DNA from: Paraburkholderia sp. HP33-1
Lineage (GTDB): Bacteria; Pseudomonadota; Gammaproteobacteria; Burkholderiales; Burkholderiaceae
Direction of reading: 5' to 3'
Length of the DNA stretch: 64,000 bases
NCBI RefSeq assembly: GCF_021390595.1
Contig: NZ_JAJEJR010000002.1
Coordinates: 2,046,001 to 2,110,000, forward strand
Part shown: positions 25,531-34,406 of the stretch, piece by piece
Numbering within the stretch: the stretch's first letter is position 1
Layout: every line of letters begins with the position of its first letter
The notes under the pieces: generated by a model
Told to the model about the DNA's origin: nothing
Seen by the model: the letters and a program-made list of their open reading frames with translations, nothing else
Databases searched by the model: none
Translations under genes and position numbers: made by a program

Positions 25531-25835
25531 TTCTCGAACTCGCGCACTTTCGCATCGTGCCCGGCGGCAACGCGGGCTTCGAGGCCGCGTTTGCCACGGC
25601 GCAAGCCCTGCTCGCCGCCACGCCCGGCTATCTCGACCACGAGTTGCAGCACTGCATCGAAGACGCAGCCGACTACCGGCTGCTCGTGCACTGGAACACG
25701 GTCGACGATCACATGCGGGGCTTTCGCGAATCGCCGCGCTTTGTGCAATGGCGCGCGCTGCTGCAGCCGTTCTTTGCGACGGCGCCTAGCGCGCTGCACT
25801 ACGAACGCGTGATCGCGAACGCCCAGCCAGGCTAG
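25527..25835 (+). CDS. Antibiotic-biosynthesis-monooxygenase (ABM) fold small protein
   Basis: The 102-residue ferredoxin-like-fold protein begins [25 protein letters not shown] and contains [22 protein letters not shown] and an [10 protein letters not shown] segment. These are the usual ABM domain pattern. ABM proteins include cofactor-free oxygenases, isomerases and stress proteins, so the role in this pathway is open. It is translationally coupled to the lactonase gene upstream. Confidence 0.8.
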   Translation: MILELAHFRIVPGGNAGFEAAFATAQALLAATPGYLDHELQHCIEDAADYRLLVHWNTVDDHMRGFRESPRFVQWRALLQPFFATAPSALHYERVIANAQPG

Positions 25836-25888
25836 ACGCACGAAACTCCCCTTGCCTCATTCTTCTTCTGATTGATTGGAAAACCGAC

Positions 25889-27172
25889 ATGATCGAACAC
25901 ATCAAGGCGGGCCAGAGCGCCCAGGTGAAAGCCGACAACAACGCGCAGGTCCGCGCGACAGTCGAGAAAATCATCGCCGATATCGAGGCGCGCGGCGAAG
26001 CCGCCGTGCGTGACTACTCGGAGCGCTTCGACAAATGGAATCCGGCGGCTTTCCGTCTGTCCGCTGAAGAGATTCAGGCCTGCATCGATGCGCTCAGCCC
26101 GCAGGCGATTGAAGACATCAAGTTCGCCCAGGCGCAGATCCGCCGCTTCGCGCAGATCCAGCTGATGTCGCTGCGCGATGTCGAAGTCGAAACGTTGCCG
26201 GGCGTGGTGCTTGGCCACCGGAACATTCCGGTCAATTCGGTCGGTTGCTACATTCCGGGCGGCAAGTATCCGCTGCTCGCCTCGGCTCACATGAGCGTGC
26301 TGACCGCGAAAGTCGCGGGCGTGAAGCGCGTGATCGCGTGCGCGCCGCCGTTCGACGGCAAGCCGTCGCCGGAGATCATCGCGGCCATGGCTATGGCCGG
26401 CGCCGACGAAATCTACGTGATGGGCGGGGTTCAGGGCGTCGCGGCGATGGCGCTCGGCACCGAGCATATCGCGCCCGTCGACATGATCGTCGGCCCGGGC
26501 AACGCGTATGTCGCCGAAGCCAAGCGTCAGTTGTATGGCCGCGTCGGCATCGACCTCTTTGCCGGCCCGACCGAAACACTGGTGATCTGCGACGACACCG
26601 TCGACGCGGAACTCGTCGCCGTCGATCTGCTCGGCCAGGCCGAACACGGCCCGACCTCGCCCGCCTATTGCATCACCACCAGCAGGAAGATTGCCGCCGA
26701 ACTGCCCGCCGCGATCGAAACGGTGCTCGCGCGGCTCGACACGGCGCCGGTCGCGAGCGTTGCGTGGCGCGACTACGGTGAGATCATCCTGTGCGACACC
26801 GACGAGGAAATGCTGCAGGAAGCCGAACGGCTGTGTTCCGAACACGTGCAGGTGATGACGCGCGACCCGGACTGGTTCCTGCAACGGATGACGAACTATG
26901 GCGCACTGTTCCTCGGCCACCGCACCAACGTCTCGTATGGCGACAAGGTGATCGGCACCAACCACACGCTGCCGACGATGGGCGCGGGGCGCTACACGGG
27001 CGGCCTGTGGGTCGGCAAGTTCATCAAGACGCACAGCTACCAGCGCATCCTGACCGACGAGGCGTCGGTGAAGATCGGCGAAGTCTGCTCGCGCCTGTGC
27101 GCCCTCGAGCACTTCTCGGGCCACAAGGAACAGGCCGATATTCGCGTGCGCCGGCTCGGCAAGCAGAACTGA
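25889..27172 (+). CDS. Histidinol dehydrogenase-family enzyme, catabolic paralogue
   Basis: The 427-residue protein is full length for the HisD family. It has [47 protein letters not shown] (zinc-ligand region) and [17 protein letters not shown]. No other histidine gene is nearby and it sits inside a catabolic operon. It therefore likely belongs to the side branch that oxidises other alcohols in two steps to acids; sulfopropanediol dehydrogenase is a known example. The predicted role is NAD-dependent oxidation of a pathway alcohol. Confidence 0.82.
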   Translation: MIEHIKAGQSAQVKADNNAQVRATVEKIIADIEARGEAAVRDYSERFDKWNPAAFRLSAEEIQACIDALSPQAIEDIKFAQAQIRRFAQIQLMSLRDVEVETLPGVVLGHRNIPVNSVGCYIPGGKYPLLASAHMSVLTAKVAGVKRVIACAPPFDGKPSPEIIAAMAMAGADEIYVMGGVQGVAAMALGTEHIAPVDMIVGPGNAYVAEAKRQLYGRVGIDLFAGPTETLVICDDTVDAELVAVDLLGQAEHGPTSPAYCITTSRKIAAELPAAIETVLARLDTAPVASVAWRDYGEIILCDTDEEMLQEAERLCSEHVQVMTRDPDWFLQRMTNYGALFLGHRTNVSYGDKVIGTNHTLPTMGAGRYTGGLWVGKFIKTHSYQRILTDEASVKIGEVCSRLCALEHFSGHKEQADIRVRRLGKQN

Positions 27173-27173
27173 C

Positions 27174-27944
27174 ATGGCGACGCTCACCACAACGAACGGC
27201 GCGCGGCCCGTCGCCGTCGTCACCGGTGCAACAGGCGGGCTCGGCGCGCAGATCTGCCGCACGCTCGCGCAGGCCGGCTTCGCGATCGTCGCCGGCTTTC
27301 GCAGTTCGGCGGACGCGGCGCACGCGCTCGTCGAACAGCTCGACGGCGACGGTCACTGCGCGCTCGCCGCGCCCGTGACCGACAGCGCGGCGCTCGGGCG
27401 TCTCGCCGACGCCGTCGCGATCCGCTACGGCCGCTGTGACGTTCTCGTCAACTGCGCGGGCACCACCCGCTTCGTCGCGCACGAAGACCTGGACGGCGTC
27501 GACGATGCGCTCATCGATGACGTGCTCGCGACCAACGTGCGCGGTCCATTCGCGATGGTGCGTGCGTTGCGCGCGCTGCTGGCGGACAGCGGCCTCGCGG
27601 GCGGCGGCGTGGTGGTTAACATCTCGTCGATCGCCGCGCAGACGGCAATGGGCAGCAACGTGATCTATTGCGCGTCGAAAGCCGCGCTCGATAATCTCAC
27701 GCGTTCGCTGGCGCGCGCGCTGGCGCCGGCGATACGCGTGGTGTCGGTATCGCCGGGGCTCGTCGATACCGAGTTCGTCAAATCGATGGATAGCGCGTGG
27801 CGCGATGAACAGGCGGGCCGCACACCACTCGGCCGCCTCGCACAGCCCGAGGAGATTGCGCGCGCTGTGCTGGCCGCGGTGCGCGACCTGCATTTCACCA
27901 CCGGATGCGTGCTGCCTGTCGACGGCGGCCGTCCGCTCAAGTAA
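27174..27944 (+). CDS. SDR-family oxidoreductase
   Basis: The 256-residue classical SDR has TGATGGLG at residues 17-24, NCAG after strand 4, the Ser in ISSIAAQ and the active-site motif YCASK. It starts one base after the HisD-like stop, so it is cotranscribed. It is probably an NAD(P)-dependent alcohol or ketone reductase, or dehydrogenase, in the pathway. Followed by a strong hairpin before the next gene. Confidence 0.85.
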   Translation: MATLTTTNGARPVAVVTGATGGLGAQICRTLAQAGFAIVAGFRSSADAAHALVEQLDGDGHCALAAPVTDSAALGRLADAVAIRYGRCDVLVNCAGTTRFVAHEDLDGVDDALIDDVLATNVRGPFAMVRALRALLADSGLAGGGVVVNISSIAAQTAMGSNVIYCASKAALDNLTRSLARALAPAIRVVSVSPGLVDTEFVKSMDSAWRDEQAGRTPLGRLAQPEEIARAVLAAVRDLHFTTGCVLPVDGGRPLK

Positions 27945-27962
27945 CGCTCAGATAACACATGG

Positions 27963-27996
27963 GACCGTAGTAAGCGCTAAAGCGCCAACTACGGTC
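27963..27996 (+). promoter_or_regulatory. Strong intercistronic RNA hairpin upstream of FAH gene
   Basis: GACCGTAGT pairs perfectly with ACTACGGTC (9 bp). A 2x2 internal loop separates this from a GCGC-TAAA-GCGC upper stem. The hairpin ends 2 bases before the AAAGGAG ribosome site of the gene at 28016. There is no T-run. It may stabilise or regulate the downstream mRNA, or be a copy of a dispersed repeat. Confidence 0.55.
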
Positions 27997-28015
27997 GACA
28001 AAGGAGACAGGCACC

Positions 28016-29017
28016 ATGAAACTCGCGTCGCTCAAAAGTGGCGGCTCCGATGGGACGCTGATCGTCGTGTCGCGCGACTTGCGCCGCGCCGTCGACGCCA
28101 CGTCCGTCGCACCGACCCTGCGTGCCGCGCTGGACGACTGGGCGCGCGCGCAGCCCGCCCTGCAGGCACTCTACGACGCGTTGAACGGCGATGCCGCGCC
28201 CGCCGCATTCGCGTTCGACCCGCACGCCTGCACGGCTCCGCTGCCGCGCACGCATCAGTTCGTCGATGCATCCGCGTTCCTGAACCACGGCCGGATCATG
28301 ACGCAGGCGTATCACCCGGAGAAGAAATCGGACGCGTCGGTGCCGATTCTGATCCAGCGTCAGGCCGACGACTTCGCCGGCCCGCACGACGACTACCCGT
28401 TCCCTGACGAAGCGGACAACTGCGACTTTGAAGGCGAAGTCGGCGTGGTGCTCGGCGACGTGCCGATGGGAACGAGTGCGGACGCGGCGCTTTCGCAAGT
28501 GCGGCTGCTCGTGCTCTTCAACGACGTGAGCATGCGCAGGCATCTGTTCCGTGAACTGGGCATGGGTTTCGGCTTCATCCTCGCGAAGCCCGCGACGGCG
28601 TTTGCGCCCGTCGCGGTCACGCCCGACGAACTCGGCGACGCATGGCAGAACGGGCGCGTCCATCTCGACCTGCACGTGCACCGCAACGACGAGCCGTTCG
28701 GTCATCCGAACGGCCGCGAAATGAGCTTCGGCTTTCATGAGCTGCTCGCGTACATCGCGTACAACCGCAACCTGCGTGCGGGCATGATCCTCGGCTCCGG
28801 CACGTTCTCCAATGTCGATTACCGCACGACGGGTTCCGCGTGCCTCGCCGAGCAGCGCGCAATCGAAGCGATCGAGACAGGCGAGTCGTCGACGCCGTGG
28901 CTGCGCTTCGGCGAACGTCTGCGCTTCGAGATGTTCGGCCGCGACGGCCAGTCGGTATTCGGCGCAATTGATCACCGCTTTGTCCAGGCACAAGCGCAGA
29001 CAGGAGCGCACGCATGA
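28016..29017 (+). CDS. Fumarylacetoacetate hydrolase (FAH)-family enzyme
   Basis: The 333-residue FAH fold carries the metal-binding set: Glu-x-Glu in CDFEGEVGVVLGDVP, Asp in VLFNDVSMRR, and the downstream GFGFILAKPATAF segment. A typical C-terminal half follows (GSGTFSNVD, LRFGERLRFEMFG). FAH enzymes cleave or decarboxylate 2-oxo or 1,3-dicarbonyl acids. This makes it the likely C-C bond cleaving step after ring opening or sugar-acid dehydration. The stop overlaps the next start by 4 bp. Confidence 0.85.
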   Translation: MKLASLKSGGSDGTLIVVSRDLRRAVDATSVAPTLRAALDDWARAQPALQALYDALNGDAAPAAFAFDPHACTAPLPRTHQFVDASAFLNHGRIMTQAYHPEKKSDASVPILIQRQADDFAGPHDDYPFPDEADNCDFEGEVGVVLGDVPMGTSADAALSQVRLLVLFNDVSMRRHLFRELGMGFGFILAKPATAFAPVAVTPDELGDAWQNGRVHLDLHVHRNDEPFGHPNGREMSFGFHELLAYIAYNRNLRAGMILGSGTFSNVDYRTTGSACLAEQRAIEAIETGESSTPWLRFGERLRFEMFGRDGQSVFGAIDHRFVQAQAQTGAHA

Positions 29018-30894
29018 GCCAGAGCTATGACATCGTCGCGATGGGTGCGGGCCACAACGGCCTCGTCGCCGCGGCCTATCTCGCGAAGGCGGGCAAGCGG
29101 GTGCTCGTGCTCGAGCGCAAGGCGTGGCCCGGTGGCGGCGTCAGTACGCGCGAACTGAACACGCCGGGCTACTGGCATGACGAACACTCGAGCGTGCACA
29201 TCATGATTCAGGGCAATCCGATGCTGCGCCAGGACGAGCTTGGATTGCTGTCGCAGCATGGCCTGAACTATCACTATTCGCCCGTGCCGCACGCGACGAT
29301 CTTCCCTGACCAGTCGGTGCTGTTCACGTACAAGGACATCGACAAGACCTGCGAATGCTTCGCGAAGGTCTCGCCGAAAGACGCGGAGACGTACCGCGAG
29401 TTCGTGAAGATGAGCCAGCAGATCCTGCAGATGTTCATGCCGGGGCTGTACTCGCCACCGCCGCCGCTCGGCGAGCTCGTCGCGATGCTCGATCGCAGCG
29501 ACGAAGGCCGCCTGATGCTCGACTATATGAATCGCGATTGTCTCGACCTCGTGAACCAGTTGTACGAGAGCGACAAGATCAAGATTCACCTGCTGCGTCT
29601 CGTCAGCGAAAACCTGCAGGCGCCCAACGAACTCGGCACCGGCATGGGCGTGCTGCTGATGCCCGGCATCATCCACACCTATGGCGTCTCGCAGCCGGTC
29701 GGCGGCAGCGGCAAGCTGACGGAATCGCTCGTGCGCTGCATCGAATCGTACGGCGGCGAAGTGCGCTGCAACGCCGAAGTCGCGAAGATTCTGACCAGCG
29801 CAGGCCGCGCGACGGGCGTCGAACTGACCGACGGCGAGCGAATTCTTGCGAAGGACGGCGTGATCGGCGCGCTTCATCCGCATGTGATTCGCCGCTTCGT
29901 GGAAGGCGTGCCGGAGCCCGTGCTCAAGCGCGCCGAGCGGGCCACGCTCGCGCCGTTCTCGATCATGGTCAGCCATTACGACCTGAAGGAGAACGCGCGC
30001 TACTACGCGGGCGACGAGGTCGGCTACGCGACGATGCTCGAGTTCATGGCGACCGACAGTCTCGACGAGATGCTCGCCGACTTCGACGATCTGAAGCGCG
30101 GTCTCATTACCGAACGGCGTCTGTGCGCCGGCGGCGACGAAAGCATCGGCGACAGGACGCGTGTGCCGGCGGGCGCGGGCATGTTCCACGGCATCACGTT
30201 CGCACCGTACGCGGTGAAGGACAAGCGCTGGGACGGCCGCCATTGGGACGAGTTCAAGGAGGAAATCGGCGACATGTCGCTTGCGCATTACCGCAAGTTC
30301 GTGTCGAACCTGACGAGCGAGAACATCGTCGCGCGCAGCATCGTGAGCCCGGTCGATCTTGAACGCTCGAGCCCGAACAGCATGATGCGGGGCGATCTGC
30401 ACGGCGTGGCGCCCTACTTCTACCAGAGCGCGGGCCACCGTCCGACACCGGACCTCGGTCAGTTCACCGTACCCGGCGTCGAGCGTCTGTATCTGGCGGG
30501 ACCGTTCCAGCATCCGGGCGGCGGCGTCTACGGCGCGGGCCGTGCGACGGCGATCAGGATGTTCGAACAGCTCGGCATGGATTTCAGCAGCGTCGCGAAA
30601 GGTGTGCGCCAGGACAGCGGCGTGCCCGCTACGGCCAATGCGTCGAAGCCACCTGCAAAGGAAGCGCCGAAGGAAGGCATGGTGCTGCGCGGCCCCGCCG
30701 ATGAAGAGCTGTTGCATGTCGAGTCGCTCGAACGCGTAGGCAACGAACTCGTCATCAAGGGCAAGAGCTTCGGCACGATGCCGATGGAGGCGCGGCTCGA
30801 CGCCTCATCGGCGCGCGCAGGGCTGAAGATGCTCGGCGCGTCGCGCCTCGCGTTCCTGGCTTCGCTGCCGTTCCGCAAGGGAGGTGCGCGATGA
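29014..30894 (+). CDS. Phytoene-desaturase-like FAD oxidoreductase with extra C-terminal domain
   Basis: The 626-residue protein has an N-terminal dinucleotide motif (VAMGAGHNGLVAAAYLAKAGKRVLVLE). The COG1233 pattern follows, ending in LYLAGPFQHPGGGVYGAGRATAI at about residue 500. The next roughly 85 residues are a Pro/Ala/Lys linker (SKPPAKEAPKEG) and a compact segment (LHVESLERVGNELVIKGKSFGTMPMEARL) not found in ordinary family members as I know them. There are no carotenoid genes here, so it probably desaturates or oxidises a pathway intermediate. Coupled by ATGA overlaps on both sides. Confidence 0.78.
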   Translation: MSQSYDIVAMGAGHNGLVAAAYLAKAGKRVLVLERKAWPGGGVSTRELNTPGYWHDEHSSVHIMIQGNPMLRQDELGLLSQHGLNYHYSPVPHATIFPDQSVLFTYKDIDKTCECFAKVSPKDAETYREFVKMSQQILQMFMPGLYSPPPPLGELVAMLDRSDEGRLMLDYMNRDCLDLVNQLYESDKIKIHLLRLVSENLQAPNELGTGMGVLLMPGIIHTYGVSQPVGGSGKLTESLVRCIESYGGEVRCNAEVAKILTSAGRATGVELTDGERILAKDGVIGALHPHVIRRFVEGVPEPVLKRAERATLAPFSIMVSHYDLKENARYYAGDEVGYATMLEFMATDSLDEMLADFDDLKRGLITERRLCAGGDESIGDRTRVPAGAGMFHGITFAPYAVKDKRWDGRHWDEFKEEIGDMSLAHYRKFVSNLTSENIVARSIVSPVDLERSSPNSMMRGDLHGVAPYFYQSAGHRPTPDLGQFTVPGVERLYLAGPFQHPGGGVYGAGRATAIRMFEQLGMDFSSVAKGVRQDSGVPATANASKPPAKEAPKEGMVLRGPADEELLHVESLERVGNELVIKGKSFGTMPMEARLDASSARAGLKMLGASRLAFLASLPFRKGGAR

Positions 30895-31835
30895 GTCATG
30901 TCGTCATCACGGGCGCGCAAGGCTTCGTCGGCCGCGCGCTCGTCAAACGTCTGCTCGCCGACGGACTCGGTGGACGGCGCGTCACGAAGCTCACGCTGCT
31001 GGACATCGCGTTCGACGCGCCACACGACGATCCGCGCGTCACGCAACTGGCGGGCAGTATCGCCGATGCGGATCTGCGCGCCCGGGCCTACGCAGGTCCC
31101 GTCGACGCCGTGTTCCACCTCGCGAGCATTCCCGGCGGCGCGGCCGAAAAGAATTACGCGTTGGGCCGCTCGATCAACCTCGACGCGACGCTGGGACTGC
31201 TCGAAGACCTGCGCGATCAGGCGCGCGCACCGCGCTTCGTGTTCGCCAGCACGGTCGCTGTCTACGGCGAACAGCTGCCCGCGACAGTCGACGAGCACAC
31301 GCTGCCCGCACCCGCGCTGAGCTACGGCGCGCACAAGCTGATGGGCGAGACGCTCGTTGCCGATGCGACACGCCTTGGCTGGGTGCAGGGCTGCTCGCTG
31401 CGGCTGCCGGGTGTCGTCGCGCGTCCGGGCGACGGCGCGGGACTGATGTCCGCATTCATGAGCCAGCTGTTCTGGAAGCTCGCCGCGGGCCAGCCGCTCA
31501 CGGTGCCCGTTTCGCCAGAAGGCGTGGCGTGGTGGATCTCCGTCGGCGCATGCGTCGACAACCTGCTGCATGCCGCGACGGTCGATGCGGAACGCCTCAA
31601 CGCGCGCCGTACCTATCAGATGCCGGTGCTGCGCCTCACCATCGCCGAGGTGGTCGACGCATTGGCCACGCGCTTCGGCGCCGAGCGCAAGGCACTCGTC
31701 ACGTATGCGCCAGATCCGTTCATCGAGCGGCTTTTTGCGGCCTATCCGCCGCTCCTCACGCCCGCAGCAGAACAACTCGGGCTGCACTCCGACGGCACTG
31801 TCAATCAACTCATCACGCGCGCAATGGCCGGCTGA
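30891..31835 (+). CDS. NAD-dependent epimerase/dehydratase-family protein, DenD-like
   Basis: The 314-residue extended SDR has TGAQGFVG at the N-terminus, Ser-Thr in FASTVAVYGE and the active-site motif YGAHK. The overall pattern (HLASIPGGAAEKNY, RLPGVVARPG) resembles D-erythronate dehydrogenase-type enzymes that oxidise four-carbon or related sugar acids. That substrate is only a family analogy. The gene overlaps the flavoprotein gene by 4 bp. Confidence 0.78.
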   Translation: MSHVVITGAQGFVGRALVKRLLADGLGGRRVTKLTLLDIAFDAPHDDPRVTQLAGSIADADLRARAYAGPVDAVFHLASIPGGAAEKNYALGRSINLDATLGLLEDLRDQARAPRFVFASTVAVYGEQLPATVDEHTLPAPALSYGAHKLMGETLVADATRLGWVQGCSLRLPGVVARPGDGAGLMSAFMSQLFWKLAAGQPLTVPVSPEGVAWWISVGACVDNLLHAATVDAERLNARRTYQMPVLRLTIAEVVDALATRFGAERKALVTYAPDPFIERLFAAYPPLLTPAAEQLGLHSDGTVNQLITRAMAG

Positions 31836-31874
31836 TTGCTCGCCGACGCTATTGCAACGCAAGGAATCCAACAC

Positions 31875-32807
31875 ATGAATATCGTGGGACTCGAATTTCT
31901 CGTCTTCGGCATCGACGACATGGCGGGCGCTCGCCAATACCTGCTCGACTATGGGCTCGATGAAGTCGAATACGACCCGGTGAAAGGCGGCGTGTTCACG
32001 GCGCTCGACGGCACCGGTCTCATCATGCGCGCCGCCGACGATCCGCGCCTTCCGCCGCTGCCGCCGAAGGCCGCAACGCCGAGCCTGCGCGAGACCGTCT
32101 ATGGCGTCGACAACGCCGATACGCTCGCCTCGATCCGCGCGCATCTGGAGGCGGAGCGCGATGTGCGCATCGACGCCGACGGCACGGTGCATTGCATCGA
32201 CGACGCAGGCTTCGGCATCGCCTTCATGGTGACGAAGCGGCACGCGTACGAAGCGCGCTACCTCGGCTTCAACGTGCCCGGACAGCCGGCGGGACGCGCA
32301 CCGAACGACTGCGCAGCGAATTTCGACGAGGTGATCAAGCCGCGCACGCTGTCGCACGTCGTGTACTTCGTCGAGGACGTGAAGAAGGCGGAGGCGTTCT
32401 ATGCGCGGCTGGGCTTCGTCGTCACGGATCGCTTCAACCACCTCGGCCCGTTCATGCGCCCATCCGGCACGTCCGATCACCATACGCTCTTCATGATCGA
32501 AAGCCAGAACGATCACATGATCGGCTGCAATCACTTCACGTTCCATCTCGGCTCTGCTGCCGAAGTGCTGCAGCACGGCTGGAACTTCGTGAAGAAGGGC
32601 TACAGGAGCTTCTGGGGGCCGGGCCGGCATTTTCTCGGCAGCAACTTCTTCTGGTACTTCAACAGCCCTTTCGGCGCGACCATCGAGTTCGACGCCGACA
32701 TGGACCAGCACGATGCAAGCTGGGTGCCGCGCGCGTGCGATCCGGGTTCCGACAACTCGCAGATCTTTCTCTTCGACGCCCGCAACAAATGGGCGCCGGG
32801 CGAGTGA
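31875..32807 (+). CDS. Two-domain VOC protein, extradiol-dioxygenase-like
   Basis: The 310-residue protein has two VOC modules. The N-terminal one (VGLEFLVFGIDDMAGARQYLLDYGL) lacks obvious metal ligands. The C-terminal one has a 2-His-1-carboxylate set: His in LSHVVYFVEDV, His in NHFTFHLG, Glu in GATIEFDADMD, the arrangement of type I extradiol dioxygenases. A ring-cleaving role would fit the operon. The ATG at 31875 is preferred over the open frame from 31836. Confidence 0.75.
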   Translation: MNIVGLEFLVFGIDDMAGARQYLLDYGLDEVEYDPVKGGVFTALDGTGLIMRAADDPRLPPLPPKAATPSLRETVYGVDNADTLASIRAHLEAERDVRIDADGTVHCIDDAGFGIAFMVTKRHAYEARYLGFNVPGQPAGRAPNDCAANFDEVIKPRTLSHVVYFVEDVKKAEAFYARLGFVVTDRFNHLGPFMRPSGTSDHHTLFMIESQNDHMIGCNHFTFHLGSAAEVLQHGWNFVKKGYRSFWGPGRHFLGSNFFWYFNSPFGATIEFDADMDQHDASWVPRACDPGSDNSQIFLFDARNKWAPGE

Positions 32808-32822
32808 CGCAAGGGAGCGACG

Positions 32823-33176
32823 ATGAGCACCGAACGCGCGCTCTGCGCACTCGATGACCTGCCGGACGGCGGCTCGCGCGGCATGCTGCGCGAGGGGCTC
32901 GACGACCGGCTGTGCGTCGTGCGCCAGGGTGATGAAGTGTTCGTCTGGCTCAACGATTGCCCTCACGAGCACCGGCCGATGGAATACCGGCAGGACCGCT
33001 TTCTGTCCGGCGACGGACACCACATCGTCTGTTACGCGCATTCCGCGCATTTCGACATCCGCACCGGTCACTGCTTCGCCGGGCCATGCACGGGCCGGCA
33101 TCTGACGAAAGTGCCGGCCCGTGTCGAGAACGGCACCGTGTGGATTCCCGCCGAACTGCCCTCGGTCTTCGACTGA
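32823..33176 (+). CDS. Rieske-type [2Fe-2S] ferredoxin
   Basis: The 117-residue single Rieske domain has Cys-x-His in NDCPHEHRPMEY and Cys-x2-His in VCYAHSAHFDI, the four cluster ligands. It has no membrane anchor or oxygenase domain, so it is a soluble electron carrier. No Rieske non-haem oxygenase alpha subunit or matching reductase is encoded in the operon. Its partner may be the FAD monooxygenase, or a protein encoded elsewhere. Confidence 0.85.
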   Translation: MSTERALCALDDLPDGGSRGMLREGLDDRLCVVRQGDEVFVWLNDCPHEHRPMEYRQDRFLSGDGHHIVCYAHSAHFDIRTGHCFAGPCTGRHLTKVPARVENGTVWIPAELPSVFD

Positions 33177-33208
33177 CAACCGACACGTCACACCGACACG
33201 ACACCACT

Positions 33209-34372
33209 ATGTTCCAGTATTTCCCAACCAACTACGTCTGGAGCCTCTCGACGATGATCGCCCTCACGCACGGCGGCAACATCGGAGAGGTCGATGCGAT
33301 GTGCGCGCCGTTGCGCGATGCCGCGCTTGCCGGCGACGATCCCGGCACGCTCGCATTCTATGAAGCGTGGAAAGCGGGCGCCGACAAGCTCGTCGCGCTC
33401 GCGGACGAAGACCTCGCGCGGGGCCACAAGCTCTCCGCCGGCGAGAAATATGGCCGCGCGGGCCTGTACTACGGCATCGCCGAGCGCATGCAGGCGCACG
33501 GCTTCGAAGCACGACTTGCGATCTACCGGCGCTCGCTGGAACTGTTCGAACTCGGCCGGACGCTCGGGCGCGAGAACTGCGTGCGCGTCGAGATTCCGTA
33601 CCGTGACACGCATCTTTCCGCGCTCTACGTGCGTGCTGAAGGATTGCAGCAAGGGCAGCGCGCGCCCATCGTCGTGGTGATGAACGGCCTCGACTCGACC
33701 AAGGAAATGCTGCAAAAGAGCGTGATGGGCACGATGTTCGCGCGGCGCGGCCTGTCAGCGCTCTTCATCGACCAGCCGGGCACGGGAGAGGCGCTGCGCC
33801 TCTCGGACCTGCATGCCGTCCATGACACCGAGACGTGGGCCGCGCCCATCGTCGACTGGCTCGAACGCCATCCGGAAGTGGACCCGCAGCGTATCGGCGC
33901 GCTCGGCGTGTCGCTAGGCGGGTACTACTGCCCGCGCGCTGTCGCGTTCGAACCGCGCTTCGCGTGCGGCGCGGTATGGGGGGCCAACCACGACTGGCGC
34001 GAAGTGCAGCAGGCGCGCCTGAAGCGCGAAGGCGAGAATCCGGTGCCGCACTACTGGAAACACGTGCAATGGGTGTTCGGCGCGAAGGACATGGACGATT
34101 TCTTTGAGAAGGCTTCACGCATGCATCTGAATGGCGTGCTCGATCGCATCCGCGTGCCGTTCCTGGTCACGCATGGCGAGAACGACCGGCAGATCCCGCT
34201 CAGGTATGCGCACGCTACCTTCGAGCAGCTCGTCAACAGTCCGAAGAAGGATCTGTTCATCTTTACCGAACGCGAAGGCGGAGTCGAGCACAGCTCGCTC
34301 GACAACCCGCTGAACGCGGGCAACCGGATTGCGGATTGGCTCGCGGAACAGCTTGGCGGGACGCTCGCGTGA
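33209..34372 (+). CDS. Alpha/beta hydrolase, 2,6-dihydroxypseudooxynicotine hydrolase-like
   Basis: The 387-residue protein has an N-terminal helical lid region followed by an alpha/beta hydrolase core. The core has nucleophile elbow GVSLGGYY, acid in HGENDRQIP and His in GGVEHSSLDN. The overall pattern (VVVMNGLDSTKEML, FIDQPGTGEALR) matches the C-C hydrolase type represented by 2,6-dihydroxypseudooxynicotine hydrolase and FrsA-like esterases. In this operon it may hydrolyse a C-C or ester bond after oxidation. The ATG at 33209 begins the conserved region. Confidence 0.8.
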   Translation: MFQYFPTNYVWSLSTMIALTHGGNIGEVDAMCAPLRDAALAGDDPGTLAFYEAWKAGADKLVALADEDLARGHKLSAGEKYGRAGLYYGIAERMQAHGFEARLAIYRRSLELFELGRTLGRENCVRVEIPYRDTHLSALYVRAEGLQQGQRAPIVVVMNGLDSTKEMLQKSVMGTMFARRGLSALFIDQPGTGEALRLSDLHAVHDTETWAAPIVDWLERHPEVDPQRIGALGVSLGGYYCPRAVAFEPRFACGAVWGANHDWREVQQARLKREGENPVPHYWKHVQWVFGAKDMDDFFEKASRMHLNGVLDRIRVPFLVTHGENDRQIPLRYAHATFEQLVNSPKKDLFIFTEREGGVEHSSLDNPLNAGNRIADWLAEQLGGTLA

Positions 34373-34406
34373 GCATCCCGCCCGAACAACAACATCGAGA
34401 CATACT

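Noticed and set aside
25889..27172. Histidine biosynthesis gene hisD
   Set aside because: No other his gene nearby and it is embedded in a catabolic operon.
25832..27262. 476-codon minus-strand open frame
   Set aside because: Antisense to the HisD-like gene; no family motif.
28972..30717. 581-codon minus-strand open frame
   Set aside because: Antisense to the phytoene-desaturase-like gene, with no recognisable domain and shadow-type composition.
29014..30894. Carotenoid biosynthesis
   Set aside because: No phytoene synthase, cyclase or GGPP synthase in the window; the context is catabolic.
30528..33191. 887-codon open frame on the minus strand
   Set aside because: It lies antisense to five well-supported plus-strand genes with family motifs and has the Arg/His/Asp/Val-rich look of a GC-driven shadow frame.
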